NCBI GenBank assembly: GCA_930367205.1
Contig: OV884014.1
Location: 73,077,104-73,141,103 of the forward strand
Length of the DNA: 64,000 nucleotides
DNA from: Acanthosoma haemorrhoidale
Lineage: Eukaryota > Arthropoda > Insecta > Hemiptera > Acanthosomatidae
Reading direction: 5' to 3'
Shown: positions 36,701 to 48,700 of the stretch, in pieces
How the letters are laid out: each line of letters opens with the position of its first letter
Position numbering within the stretch: the first letter of the stretch is position 1
Notes under the pieces: model-generated
The model's input: the letters and a program-made list of their open reading frames with translations, nothing else
The model's database searches: none
Told to the model about the DNA's origin: nothing
Made by a program: the position numbers and the translations under genes

Positions 36701-39700
36701 TACAGGTTCTCCAAGTTTTTCTTCTGGTGTTTTAGCTACTTTAGGAGGCATCAATTCTTTCAATGACTCGGGCCGGGATATTTTTTCTACAATCATAGTT
36801 TCCTTAGAAATGAATTCTACCCTTTCTTCTATTATTTCCTCTTTGCTCACGAGTAGTGGTGATTTCGGAGGTGAAGGTGTCGGTTCCTTGACCAATTCAT
36901 ACGGTTTCTCCTTCTCTGGTGAAACCTCTTTCTCCGGGGATACCTCCTTTTCTTTCTCCACTTTGGGTGGAGTGGGTAGAGGTTTATCAGTGGTTACAGT
37001 GATCCGTTCTTCTAGTGTGATAACTTGAGCTGTTGGCGAAGGGGATTTGGTTGGTGAGCTAACGGAATCTTCTGGCGTTTTAGCTACTTTATCAGGAACG
37101 GTTTCTTTCAACAGCTCTTCCGTACAAATTTTTTCTGCTGATGTTGTCACCTTTGTGATTTGAACTAGTTCAGCTGTTTCCTCAACTAGCCCCTCTTTGC
37201 TTACTAGTAGCGGTGATTTTGTAGGTGAAGGAGACGGTTCCTCGACCAACTCTGTCGGTTTCTCCTTTTCGGGGGACACCTCTTTTTCAATATCATCAGT
37301 TGTTGGTAAAACTGATTTGACTGGTTCTACTGGTGTTTTCTCTACTTTGACTGGAATCTTCTCTTTCATTTCTTCCTCTGGTGACAATTTTTCTACAGTA
37401 GTAGTTACTTTTCTTAATACCGTAATTTCTTCAACTAACCCCTCTTCGCTTACGAGTAGTGGAGATTTCAGTGGTGAAAGTGATCTCTCCTTGACAAGTT
37501 CTGTTGGTTTCTCCTTCTTCGGGGACACCTCTTTTTCTATCTCTTCCTTCACAGGGCTAACCATTTCTTTCTCGTCTTTTACTGGTATTTTCTCGATATC
37601 TTCAGTTGTCGGTGGAAGAGATTCTGTCGGTGATATTACAGGTTCTCCAAGTTTTTCTTCTGGTGTTTTAGCTACTTTAGGAGGCATCAATTCTTTCAAT
37701 GACTCGGGCGGGGATATTTTTTCTACAATCGTAGTTTCCTTAGAAATGAATTCTACCCTTTCTTCGATTATTTCCTCTTTGCTCACGAGTAGTGTTGATT
37801 TCGGAGGTGAAGGTGTCGGTTCCTTGACCAATTCATACGGTTTCTCCTTCTCTGGTGAAACCTCTTTCTCCGGGGATACCTCCTTTTCTTTCTCCACTTT
37901 GGGTGGAGTGGGTAGAGGTTTATCAGTGGTTACAGTGATCCGTTCTTCTAGTGTGATAACTTGAGCTGTTGGCGAAGGGGATTTGGTTGGTGAGCTAACG
38001 GAATCTTCTGGCGTTTTAGCTACTTTATCAGGAACGGTTTCTTTCAACAGCTCTTCCGTACAAATTTTTTCTGCTGATGTTGTCACCTTTGTGATTTGAA
38101 CTAGTTCAGCTGTTTCCTCAACTAGCCCCTCTTTGCTTACTAGTAGCGGTGATTTTGTAGGTGAAGGAGACGGTTCCTCGACCAACTCTGTCGGTTTCTC
38201 CTTTTCGGGGGACACCTCTTTTTCAATATCATCAGTTGTTGGTAAAACTGATTTGACTGGTTCTTCTGGTGTTTTCTCTACTTTGACTGGAATCGTCTCT
38301 TTCATTTCTTCCTCTGGTGACAATTTTTCTACAGCAGTAGTTACTTTTCTTAATACCGTAATTTCTTCAACTAACCCCTCTTCGCTTACGAGTAGTGGAG
38401 ATTTCGGTGGTGAAAGTGATCTCTCCTTGACAAGTTCTGTTGGTTTCTCCTTCTTCGGGGACACCTCTTTTTCTATCTCCTCCTTCACAGGGCTAACCAT
38501 TTCTTTCTCGTCTTTTACTGGTATTTTCTCGATATCTTCAGTTGTCGGTGGAAGAGATTCTGTCGGTGATATTACAGGTTCTCCAAGTTTTTCTTCTGGT
38601 GTTTTAGCTACTTTAGGAGGCATCAATTCTTTCAATGACTCGGGCGGGGATATTTTTTCTACAATCGTAGTTTCCTTAGAAATGAATTCTACCCTTTCTT
38701 CGATTATTTCCTCTTTGCTCACGAGTAGTGGTGATTTCGGAGGTGAAGGTGTCGGTCCCATGACCAATTCATACGGTTTCTCCTTCTCTGGTGAAACCTC
38801 TTTCTCCGGGGATACCTCCTTTTCTTTCTCCACTTTGGGTGGAGTGGGTAGAGTTTTATCAGTGGTTACAGCGATCCGTTCTTCTAGTGTGATAACTTGA
38901 GCTGTTGGCGAAGGGGATTTGGTTGGTGAGCTAACGGAATCTTCTGGCGTTTTAGCTACTTTATCAGGAACGGTTTCTTTCAACAGCTCTTCCGTACAAA
39001 TTTTTTCTGCTGATGTTGTCACCTTTGTGATTTGAACTAGTTCAGCTGTTTCCTCAACTAGCCCCTCTTTGCTTACTAGTAGCGGTGATTTTGTAGGTGA
39101 AGGAGACGGTTCCTCGACCAACTCTGTCGGTTTCTCCTTTTCGGGGGACACCTCTTTTTCAATATCATCAGTTGTTGGTAAAACTGATTTGACTGGTTCT
39201 TCTGGTGTTTTCTCTACTTTGACTGGAATCGTCTCTTTCATTTCTTCCTCTGGTGACAATTTTTCTACAGTAGTAGTTACTTTTCTTAATACCGTAATTT
39301 CTTCAACTAACCCCTCTTCGCTTACGAGTAGTGGAGATTTCGGTGGTGAAAGTGATCTCTCCTTGACAAGTTCTGTTGGTTTCTCCTTCTTCGGGGACAC
39401 CTCTTTTTCTATCTCTTCCTTCACAGGGCTAACCATTTCTTTCTCGTCTTTTACTGGTATTTTCTCGATATCTTCAGTTGTCGGTGGAAGAGATTCTGTC
39501 GGTGATATTACAGGTTCTCCAAGTTTTTCTTCTGGTGTTTTAGCTACTTTAGGAGGCATCAATTCTTTCAATGACTCGGGCCGGGATATTTTTTCTACAA
39601 TCATAGTTTCCTTAGAAATGAATTCTACCCTTTCTTCTATTATTTCCTCTTTGCTCACGAGTAGTGGTGATTTCGGAGGTGAAGGTGTCGGTTCCTTGAC

Positions 39701-42700
39701 CAATTCATACGGTTTCTCCTTCTCTGGTGAAACCTCTTTCTCCGGGGATACCTCCTTTTCTTTCTCCACTTTGGTTGGAGTGGGTAGAGGTTTATCAGTG
39801 GTTACAGTGATCCGTTCTTCTAGTGTGATAACTTGAGCTGTTGGCGAAGGGGATTTGGTTGGTGAGCTAACGGAATCTTCTGGCGTTTTAGCTACTTTAT
39901 CAGGAACGGTTTCTTTCAACAGCTCTTCCGTACAAATTTTTTCTGCTGATGTTGTCACCTTTGTGATTTGAACTAGTTCAGCTGTTTCCTCAACTAGCCC
40001 CTCTTTGCTTACTAGTAGCGGTGATTTTGTAGGTGAAGGAGACGGTTCCTCGACCAACTCTGTCGGTTTCTCCTTTTCGGGGGACACCTCTTTTTCAATA
40101 TCATCAGTTGTTGGTAAAACTGATTTGACTGGTTCTTCTGGTGTTTTCTCTACTTTGACTGGAATCTTCTCTTTCATTTCTTCCTCTGGTGACAATTTTT
40201 CTACAGTAGTAGTTACTTTTCTTAATACCGTAATTTCTTCTACTAACCCCTCTTCGCTTACGAGTAGTGGAGATTTCGGTGGTGAAAGTGATCTCTCCTT
40301 GACAAGTTCTGTTGGTTTCTCCTTCTTCGGGGACACCTCTTTTTCTATCTCTTCCTTCACAGGGCTAACCATTTCTTTCTCGTCTTTTACTGGTATTTTC
40401 TCGATATCTTCAGTTGTCGGTGGAAGAGATTCTGTCGGTGATATTACAGGTTCTCCAAGTTTTTCTTCTGGTGTTTTAGCTACTTTAGGAGGCATCAATT
40501 CTTTCAATGACTCGGGCGGGGATATTTTTTCTACAATCGTAGTTTCCTTAGAAATGAATTCTACCCTTTCTTCGATTATTTCCTCTTTGCTCACGAGTAG
40601 TGGTGATTTCGGAGGTGAAGGTGTCGGTTCCTTGACCAATTCATACGGTTTCTCCTTCTCTGGTGAAACCTCTTTCTCCGGGGATACCTCCTTTTCTTTC
40701 TCCACTTTGGGTGGAGTGGGTAGAGTTTTATCAGTGGTTACAGCGATCCGTTCTTCTAGTGTGATAACTTGAGCTGTTGGCGAAGGGGATTTGGTTGGTG
40801 AGCTAACGGAATCTTCTGGCGTTTTAGCTACTTTATCAGGAACGGTTTCTTTCAACAGCTCTTCCGTACAAATTTTTTCTGCTGATGTTGTCACCTTTGT
40901 GATTTGAACTAGTTCAGCTGTTTCCTCAACTAGCCCCTCTTTGCTTACTAGTAGCGGTGATTTTGTAGGTGAAGGAGACGGTTCCTCGACCAACTCTGTC
41001 GGTTTCTCCTTTTCGGGGGACACCTCTTTTTCAATATCATCAGTTGTTGGTAAAACTGATTTGACTGGTTCTTCTGGTGTTTTCTCTACTTTGACTGGAA
41101 TCTTCTCTTTCATTTCTTCCTCTGGTGACAATTTTTCTACAGTAGTAGTTACTTTTCTTAATACCGTAATTTCTTCAACTAACCCCTCTTCGCTTACGAG
41201 TAGTGGAGATTTCGGTGGTGAAAGTGATCTCTCCTTGACAAGTTCTGTTGGTTTCTCCTTCTTCGGGGACACCTCTTTTTCTATCTCTTCCTTCACAGGG
41301 CTAACCATTTCTTTCTCGTCTTTTACTGGTATTTTCTCGATATCTTCAGTTGTCGGTGGAAGAGATTCTGTCGGTGATATTACAGGTTCTCCAAGTTTTT
41401 CTTCTGGTGTTTTAGCTACTTTAGGAGGCATCAATTCTTTCAATGACTCGGGCGGGGATATTTTTTCTACAATCGTAGTTTCCTTAGAAATGAATTCTAC
41501 CCTTTCTTCGATTATTTCTTCTTTGCTCACGAGTAGTGGTGATTTCGGAGGTGAAGGTGTCGGTTCCTTGACCAATTCATACGGTTTCTCCTTCTCTGGT
41601 GAAACCTCTTTCTCCGGGGATACCTCCTTTTCTTTCTCCACTTTGGGTGGAGTGGGTAGAGTTTTATCAGTGGTTACAGTGATCCGTTCTTCTAGTGTGA
41701 TATCTTGAGCTGTTGGCGAAGGGGATTTGGTTGGTGAGCTAACGGAATCTTCTGGCGTTTTAGCTACTTTATCAGGAACGGTTTCTTTCAGCAGCTCTTC
41801 CGTACAAATTTTTTCTGCTGATGTTGTCACCTTTGTGATTTGAACTAGTTCAGCTGTTTCCTCAACTAGCCCCTCTTTGCTTACTAGTAGCGGTGATTTT
41901 GTAGGTGAAGGAGACGGTTCCTCGACCAACTCTGTCGGTTTCTCCTTTTCGGGGGACACCTCTTTTTCAATATCATCAGTTGTTGGTAAAACTGATTTGA
42001 CTGGTTCTTCTGGTGTTTTCTCTACTTTGACTGGAATCGTCTCTTTCATTTCTTCCTCTGGTGACAATTTTTCTACAGTAGTAGTTACTTTTCTTAATAC
42101 CGTAATTTCTTCAACTAACCCCTCTTCGCTTACGAGTAGTGGAGATTTCGGTGGTGAAAGTGATCTCTCCTTGACAAGTTCTGTTGGTTTCTCCTTCTTC
42201 GGGGACACCTCTTTTTCTATCTCTTCCTTCACAGGGCTAACCATTTCTTTCTCGTCTTTTACTGGTATTTTCTCGATATCTTCAGTTGTCGGTGGAAGAG
42301 ATTCTGTCGGTGATATTACAGGTTCTCCAAGTTTTTCTTCTGGTGTTTTAGCTACTTTAGGAGGCATCAATTCTTTCAATGACTCGGGCGGGGATATTTT
42401 TTCTACAATCGTAGTTTCCTTAGAAATGAATTCTACCCTTTCTTCGATTATTTCCTCTTTGCTCACGAGTAGTGGTGATTTCGGAGGTGAAGGTGTCGGT
42501 TCCTTGACCAATTCATACGGTTTCTCCTTCTCTGGTGAAACCTCTTTCTCCGGGGATACCTCCTTTTCTTTCTCCACTTTGGGTGGAGTGGGTAGAGTTT
42601 TATCAGTGGTTACAGCGATCCGTTCTTCTAGTGTGATAACTTGAGCTGTTGGCGAAGGGGATTTGGTTGGTGAGCTAACGGAATCTTCTGGCGTTTTAGC

Positions 42701-45700
42701 TACTTTATCAGGAACGGTTTCTTTCAACAGCTCTTCCGTACAAATTTTTTCTGCTGATGTTGTCACCTTTGTGATTTGAACTAGTTCAGCTGTTTCCTCA
42801 ACTAGCCCCTCTTTGCTTACTAGTAGCGGTGATTTTGTAGGTGAAGGAGACGGTTCCTCGACCAACTCTGTCGGTTTCTCCTTTTCGGGGGACACCTCTT
42901 TTTCAATATCATCAGTTGTTGGTAAAACTGATTTGACTGGTTCTTCTGGTGTTTTCTCTACTTTGACTGGAATCTTCTCTTTCATTTCTTCCTCTGGTGA
43001 CAATTTTTCTACAGTAGTAGTTACTTTTCTTAATACCGTAATTTCTTCAACTAACCCCTCTTCGCTTACGAGTAGTGGAGATTTCGGTGGTGAAAGTGAT
43101 CTCTCCTTGACAAGTTCTGTTGGTTTCTCCTTCTTCGGGGACACCTCTTTTTCTATCTCTTCCTTCACAGGGCTAACCATTTCTTTCTCGTCTTTTACTG
43201 GTATTTTCTCGATATCTTCAGTTGTCGGTGGAAGAGATTCTGTCGGTGATATTACAGGTTCTCCAAGTTTTTCTTCTGGTGTTTTAGCTACTTTAGGAGG
43301 CATCAATTCTTTCAATGACTCGGGCGGGGATATTTTTTCTACAATCGTAGTTTCCTTAGAAATGAATTCTACCCTTTCTTCGATTATTTCTTCTTTGCTC
43401 ACGAGTAGTGGTGATTTCGGAGGTGAAGGTGTCGGTTCCTTGACCAATTCATACGGTTTCTCCTTCTCTGGTGAAACCTCTTTCTCCGGGGATACCTCCT
43501 TTTCTTTCTCCACTTTGGGTGGAGTGGGTAGAGTTTTATCAGTGGTTACAGTGATCCGTTCTTCTAGTGTGATATCTTGAGCTGTTGGCGAAGGGGATTT
43601 GGTTGGTGAGCTAACGGAATCTTCTGGCGTTTTAGCTACTTTATCAGGAACGGTTTCTTTCAACAGCTCTTCCGTACAAATTTTTTCTGCTGATGTTGTC
43701 ACCTTTGTGATTTGAACTAGTTCAGCTGTTTCCTCAACTAGCCCCTCTTTGCTTACTAGTAGCGGTGATTTTGTAGGTGAAGGAGACGGTTCCTCGACCA
43801 ACTCTGTCGGTTTCTCCTTTTCGGGGGACACCTCTTTTTCAATATCATCAGTTGTTGGTAAAACTGATTTGACTGGTTCTTCTGGTGTTTTCTCTACTTT
43901 GACTGGAATCGTCTCTTTCATTTCTTCCTCTGGTGACAATTTTTCTACAGTAGTAGTTACTTTTCTTAATACCGTAATTTCTTCAACTAACCCCTCTTCG
44001 CTTACGAGTAGTGGAGATTTCGGTGGTGAAAGTGATCTCTCCTTGACAAGTTCTGTTGGTTTCTCCTTCTTCGGGGACACCTCTTTTTCTATCTCTTCCT
44101 TCACAGGGCTAACCATTTCTTTCTCGTCTTTTACTGGTATTTTCTCGATATCTTCAGTTGTCGGTGGAAGAGATTCTGTCGGTGATATTACAGGTTCTCC
44201 AAGTTTTTCTTCTGGTGTTTTAGCTACTTTAGGAGGCATCAATTCTTTCAATGACTCGGGCGGGGATATTTTTTCTACAATCGTAGTTTCCTTAGAAATG
44301 AATTCTACCCTTTCTTCGATTATTTCCTCTTTGCTCACGAGTAGTGGTGATTTCGGAGGTGAAGGTGTCGGTTCCTTGACCAATTCATACGGTTTCTCCT
44401 TCTCTGGTGAAACCTCTTTCTCCGGGGATACCTCCTTTTCTTTCTCCACTTTGGGTGGAGTGGGTAGAGGTTTATCAGTGGTTACAGTGATCCGTTCTTC
44501 TAGTGTGATAACTTGAGCTGTTGGCGAAGGGGATTTGGTTGGTGAGCTAACGGAATCTTCTGGCGTTTTAGCTACTTTATCAGGAACGGTTTCTTTCAAC
44601 AGCTCTTCCGTACAAATTTTTTCTGCTGATGTTGTCACCTTTGTGATTTGAACTAGTTCAGCTGTTTCCTCAACTAGCCCCTCTTTGCTTACTAGTAGCG
44701 GTGATTTTGTAGGTGAAGGAGACGGTTCCTCGACCAACTCTGTCGGTTTCTCCTTTTCGGGGGACACCTCTTTTTCAATATCATCAGTTGTTGGTAAAAC
44801 TGATTTGACTGGTTCTTCTGGTGTTTTCTCTACTTTGACTGGAATCTTCTCTTTCATTTCTTCCTCTGGTGACAATTTTTCTACAGTAGTAGTTACTTTT
44901 CTTAATACCGTAATTTCTTCTACTAACCCCTCTTCGCTTACGAGTAGTGGAGATTTCGGTGGTGAAAGTGATCTCTCCTTGACAAGTTCTGTTGGTTTCT
45001 CCTTCTTCGGGGACACCTCTTTTTCTATCTCTTCCTTCACAGGGCTAACGATTTCTTTCTCGTCTTTTACTGGTATTTTCTCGATATCTTCAGTTGTCGG
45101 TGGAAGAGATTCTGTCGGTGATATTACAGGTTCTCCAAGTTTTTCTTCTGGTGTTTTAGCTACTTTAGGAGGCATCAATTCTTTCAATGACTCGGGCGGG
45201 GATATTTTTTCTACAATCGTAGTTTCCTTAGAAATGAATTCTACCCTTTCTTCGATTATTTCTTCTTTGCTCACGAGTAGTGGTGATTTCGGAGGTGAAG
45301 GTGTCGGTTCCTTGACCAATTCATACGGTTTCTCCTTCTCTGGTGAAACCTCTTTCTCCGGGGATACCTCCTTTTCTTTCTCCACTTTGGGTGGAGTGGG
45401 TAGAGTTTTATCAGTGGTTACAGTGATCCGTTCTTCTAGTGTGATATCTTGAGCTGTTGGCGAAGGGGATTTGGTTGGTGAGCTAACGGAATCTTCTGGC
45501 GTTTTAGCTACTTTATCAGGAACGGTTTCTTTCAACAGCTCTTCCGTACAAATTTTTTCTGCTGATGTTGTCACCTTTGTGATTTGAACTAGTTCAGCTG
45601 TTTCCTCAACTAGCCCCTCTTTGCTTACTAGTAGCGGTGATTTTGTAGGTGAAGGAGACGGTTCCTCGACCAACTCTGTCGGTTTCTCCTTTTCGGGGGA

Positions 45701-48700
45701 CACCTCTTTTTCAATATCATCAGTTGTTGGTAAAACTGATTTGACTGGTTCTTCTGGTGTTTTCTCTACTTTGACTGGAATCGTCTCTTTCATTTCTTCC
45801 TCTGGTGACAATTTTTCTACAGTAGTAGTTACTTTTCTTAATACCGTAATTTCTTCAACTAACCCCTCTTCGCTTACGAGTAGTGGAGATTTCGGTGGTG
45901 AAAGTGATCTCTCCTTGACAAGTTCTGTTGGTTTCTCCTTCTTCGGGGACACCTCTTTTTCTATCTCTTCCTTCACAGGGCTAACCATTTCTTTCTCGTC
46001 TTTTACTGGTATTTTCTCGATATCTTCAGTTGTCGGTGGAAGAGATTCTGTCGGTGATATTACAGGTTCTCCAAGTTTTTCTTCTGGTGTTTTAGCTACT
46101 TTAGGAGGCATCAATTCTTTCAATGACTCGGGCGGGGATATTTTTTCTACAATCGTAGTTTCCTTAGAAATGAATTCTACCCTTTCTTCGATTATTTCCT
46201 CTTTGCTCACGAGTAGTGGTGATTTCGGAGGTGAAGGTGTCGGTTCCTTGACCAATTCATACGGTTTCTCCTTCTCTGGTGAAACCTCTTTCTCCGGGGA
46301 TACCTCCTTTTCTTTCTCCACTTTGGGTGGAGTGGGTAGAGGTTTATCAGTGGTTACAGTGATCCGTTCTTCTAGTGTGATAACTTGAGCTGTTGGCGAA
46401 GGGGATTTGGTTGGTGAGCTAACGGAATCTTCTGGCGTTTTAGCTACTTTATCAGGAACGGTTTCTTTCAACAGCTCTTCCGTACAAATTTTTTCTGCTG
46501 ATGTTGTCACCTTTGTGATTTGAACTAGTTCAGCTGTTTCCTCAACTAGCCCCTCTTTGCTTACTAGTAGCGGTGATTTTGTAGGTGAAGGAGACGGTTC
46601 CTCGACCAACTCTGTCGGTTTCTCCTTTTCGGGGGACACCTCTTTTTCAATATCATCAGTTGTTGGTAAAACTGATTTGACTGGTTCTTCTGGTGTTTTC
46701 TCTACTTTGACTGGAATCTTCTCTTTCATTTCTTCCTCTGGTGACAATTTTTCTACAGTAGTAGTTACTTTTCTTAATACCGTAATTTCTTCTACTAACC
46801 CCTCTTCGCTTACGAGTAGTGGAGATTTCGGTGGTGAAAGTGATCTCTCCTTGACAAGTTCTGTTGGTTTCTCCTTCTTCGGGGACACCTCTTTTTCTAT
46901 CTCTTCCTTCACAGGGCTAACGATTTCTTTCTCGTCTTTTACTGGTATTTTCTCGATATCTTCAGTTGTCGGTGGAAGAGATTCTGTCGGTGATATTACA
47001 GGTTCTCCAAGTTTTTCTTCTGGTGTTTTAGCTACTTTAGGAGGCATCAATTCTTTCAATGACTCGGGCGGGGATATTTTTTCTACAATCGTAGTTTCCT
47101 TAGAAATGAATTCTACCCTTTCTTCGATTATTTCCTCTTTGCTCACGAGTAGTGGTGATTTCGGAGGTGAAGGTGTCGGTTCCTTGACCAATTCATACGG
47201 TTTCTCCTTCTCTGGTGAAACCTCTTTCTCCGGGGATACCTCCTTTTCTTTCTCCACTTTGGGTGGAGTGGGTAGAGGTTTATCAGTGGTTACAGTGATC
47301 CGTTCTTCTAGTGTGATAACTTGAGCTGTTGGCGAAGGGGATTTGGTTGGTGAGCTAACGGAATCTTCTGGCGTTTTAGCTACTTTATCAGGAACGGTTT
47401 CTTTCAACAGCTCTTCCGTACAAATTTTTTCTGCTGATGTTGTCACCTTTGTGATTTGAACTAGTTCAGCTGTTTCCTCAACTAGCCCCTCTTTGCTTAC
47501 TAGTAGCGGTGATTTTGTAGGTGAAGGAGACGGTTCCTCGACCAACTCTGTCGGTTTCTCCTTTTCGGGGGACACCTCTTTTTCAATATCATCAGTTGTT
47601 GGTAAAACTGATTTGACTGGTTCTTCTGGTGTTTTCTCTACTTTGACTGGAATCGTCTCTTTCATTTCTTCCTCTGGTGACAATTTTTCTACAGTAGTAG
47701 TTACTTTTCTTAATACCGTAATTTCTTCAACTAACCCCTCTTCGCTTACGAGTAGTGGAGATTTCGGTGGTGAAAGTGATCTCTCCTTGACAAGTTCTGT
47801 TGGTTTCTCCTTCTTCGGGGACACCTCTTTTTCTATCTCTTCCTTCACAGGGCTAACCATTTCTTTCTCGTCTTTTACTGGTATTTTCTCGATATCTTCA
47901 GTTGTCGGTGGAAGAGATTCTGTCGGTGATATTACAGGTTCTCCAAGTTTTTCTTCTGGTGTTTTAGCTACTTTAGGAGGCATCAATTCTTTCAATGACT
48001 CGGGCGGGGATATTTTTTCTACAATCGTAGTTTCCTTAGAAATGAATTCTACCCTTTCTTCGATTATTTCCTCTTTGCTCACGAGTAGTGGTGATTTCGG
48101 AGGTGAAGGTGTCGGTTCCTTGACCAATTCATACGGTTTCTCCTTCTCTGGTGAAACCTCTTTCTCCGGGGATACCTCCTTTTCTTTCTCCACTTTGGTT
48201 GGAGTGGGTAGAGGTTTATCAGTGGTTACAGTGATCCGTTCTTCTAGTGTGATAACTTGAGCTGTTGGCGAAGGGGATTTGGTTGGTGAGCTAACGGAAT
48301 CTTCTGGCGTTTTAGCTACTTTATCAGGAACGGTTTCTTTCAACAGCTCTTCCGTACAAATTTTTTCTGCTGATGTTGTCACCTTTGTGATTTGAACTAG
48401 TTCAGCTGTTTCCTCAACTAGCCCCTCTTTGCTTACTAGTAGCGGTGATTTTGTAGGTGAAGGAGACGGTTCCTCGACCAACTCTGTCGGTTTCTCCTTT
48501 TCGGGGGACACCTCTTTTTCAATATCATCAGTTGTTGGTAAAACTGATTTGACTGGTTCTTCTGGTGTTTTCTCTACTTTGACTGGAATCTTCTCTTTCA
48601 TTTCTTCCTCTGGTGACAATTTTTCTACAGTAGTAGTTACTTTTCTTAATACCGTAATTTCTTCAACTAACCCCTCTTCGCTTACGAGTAGTGGAGATTT

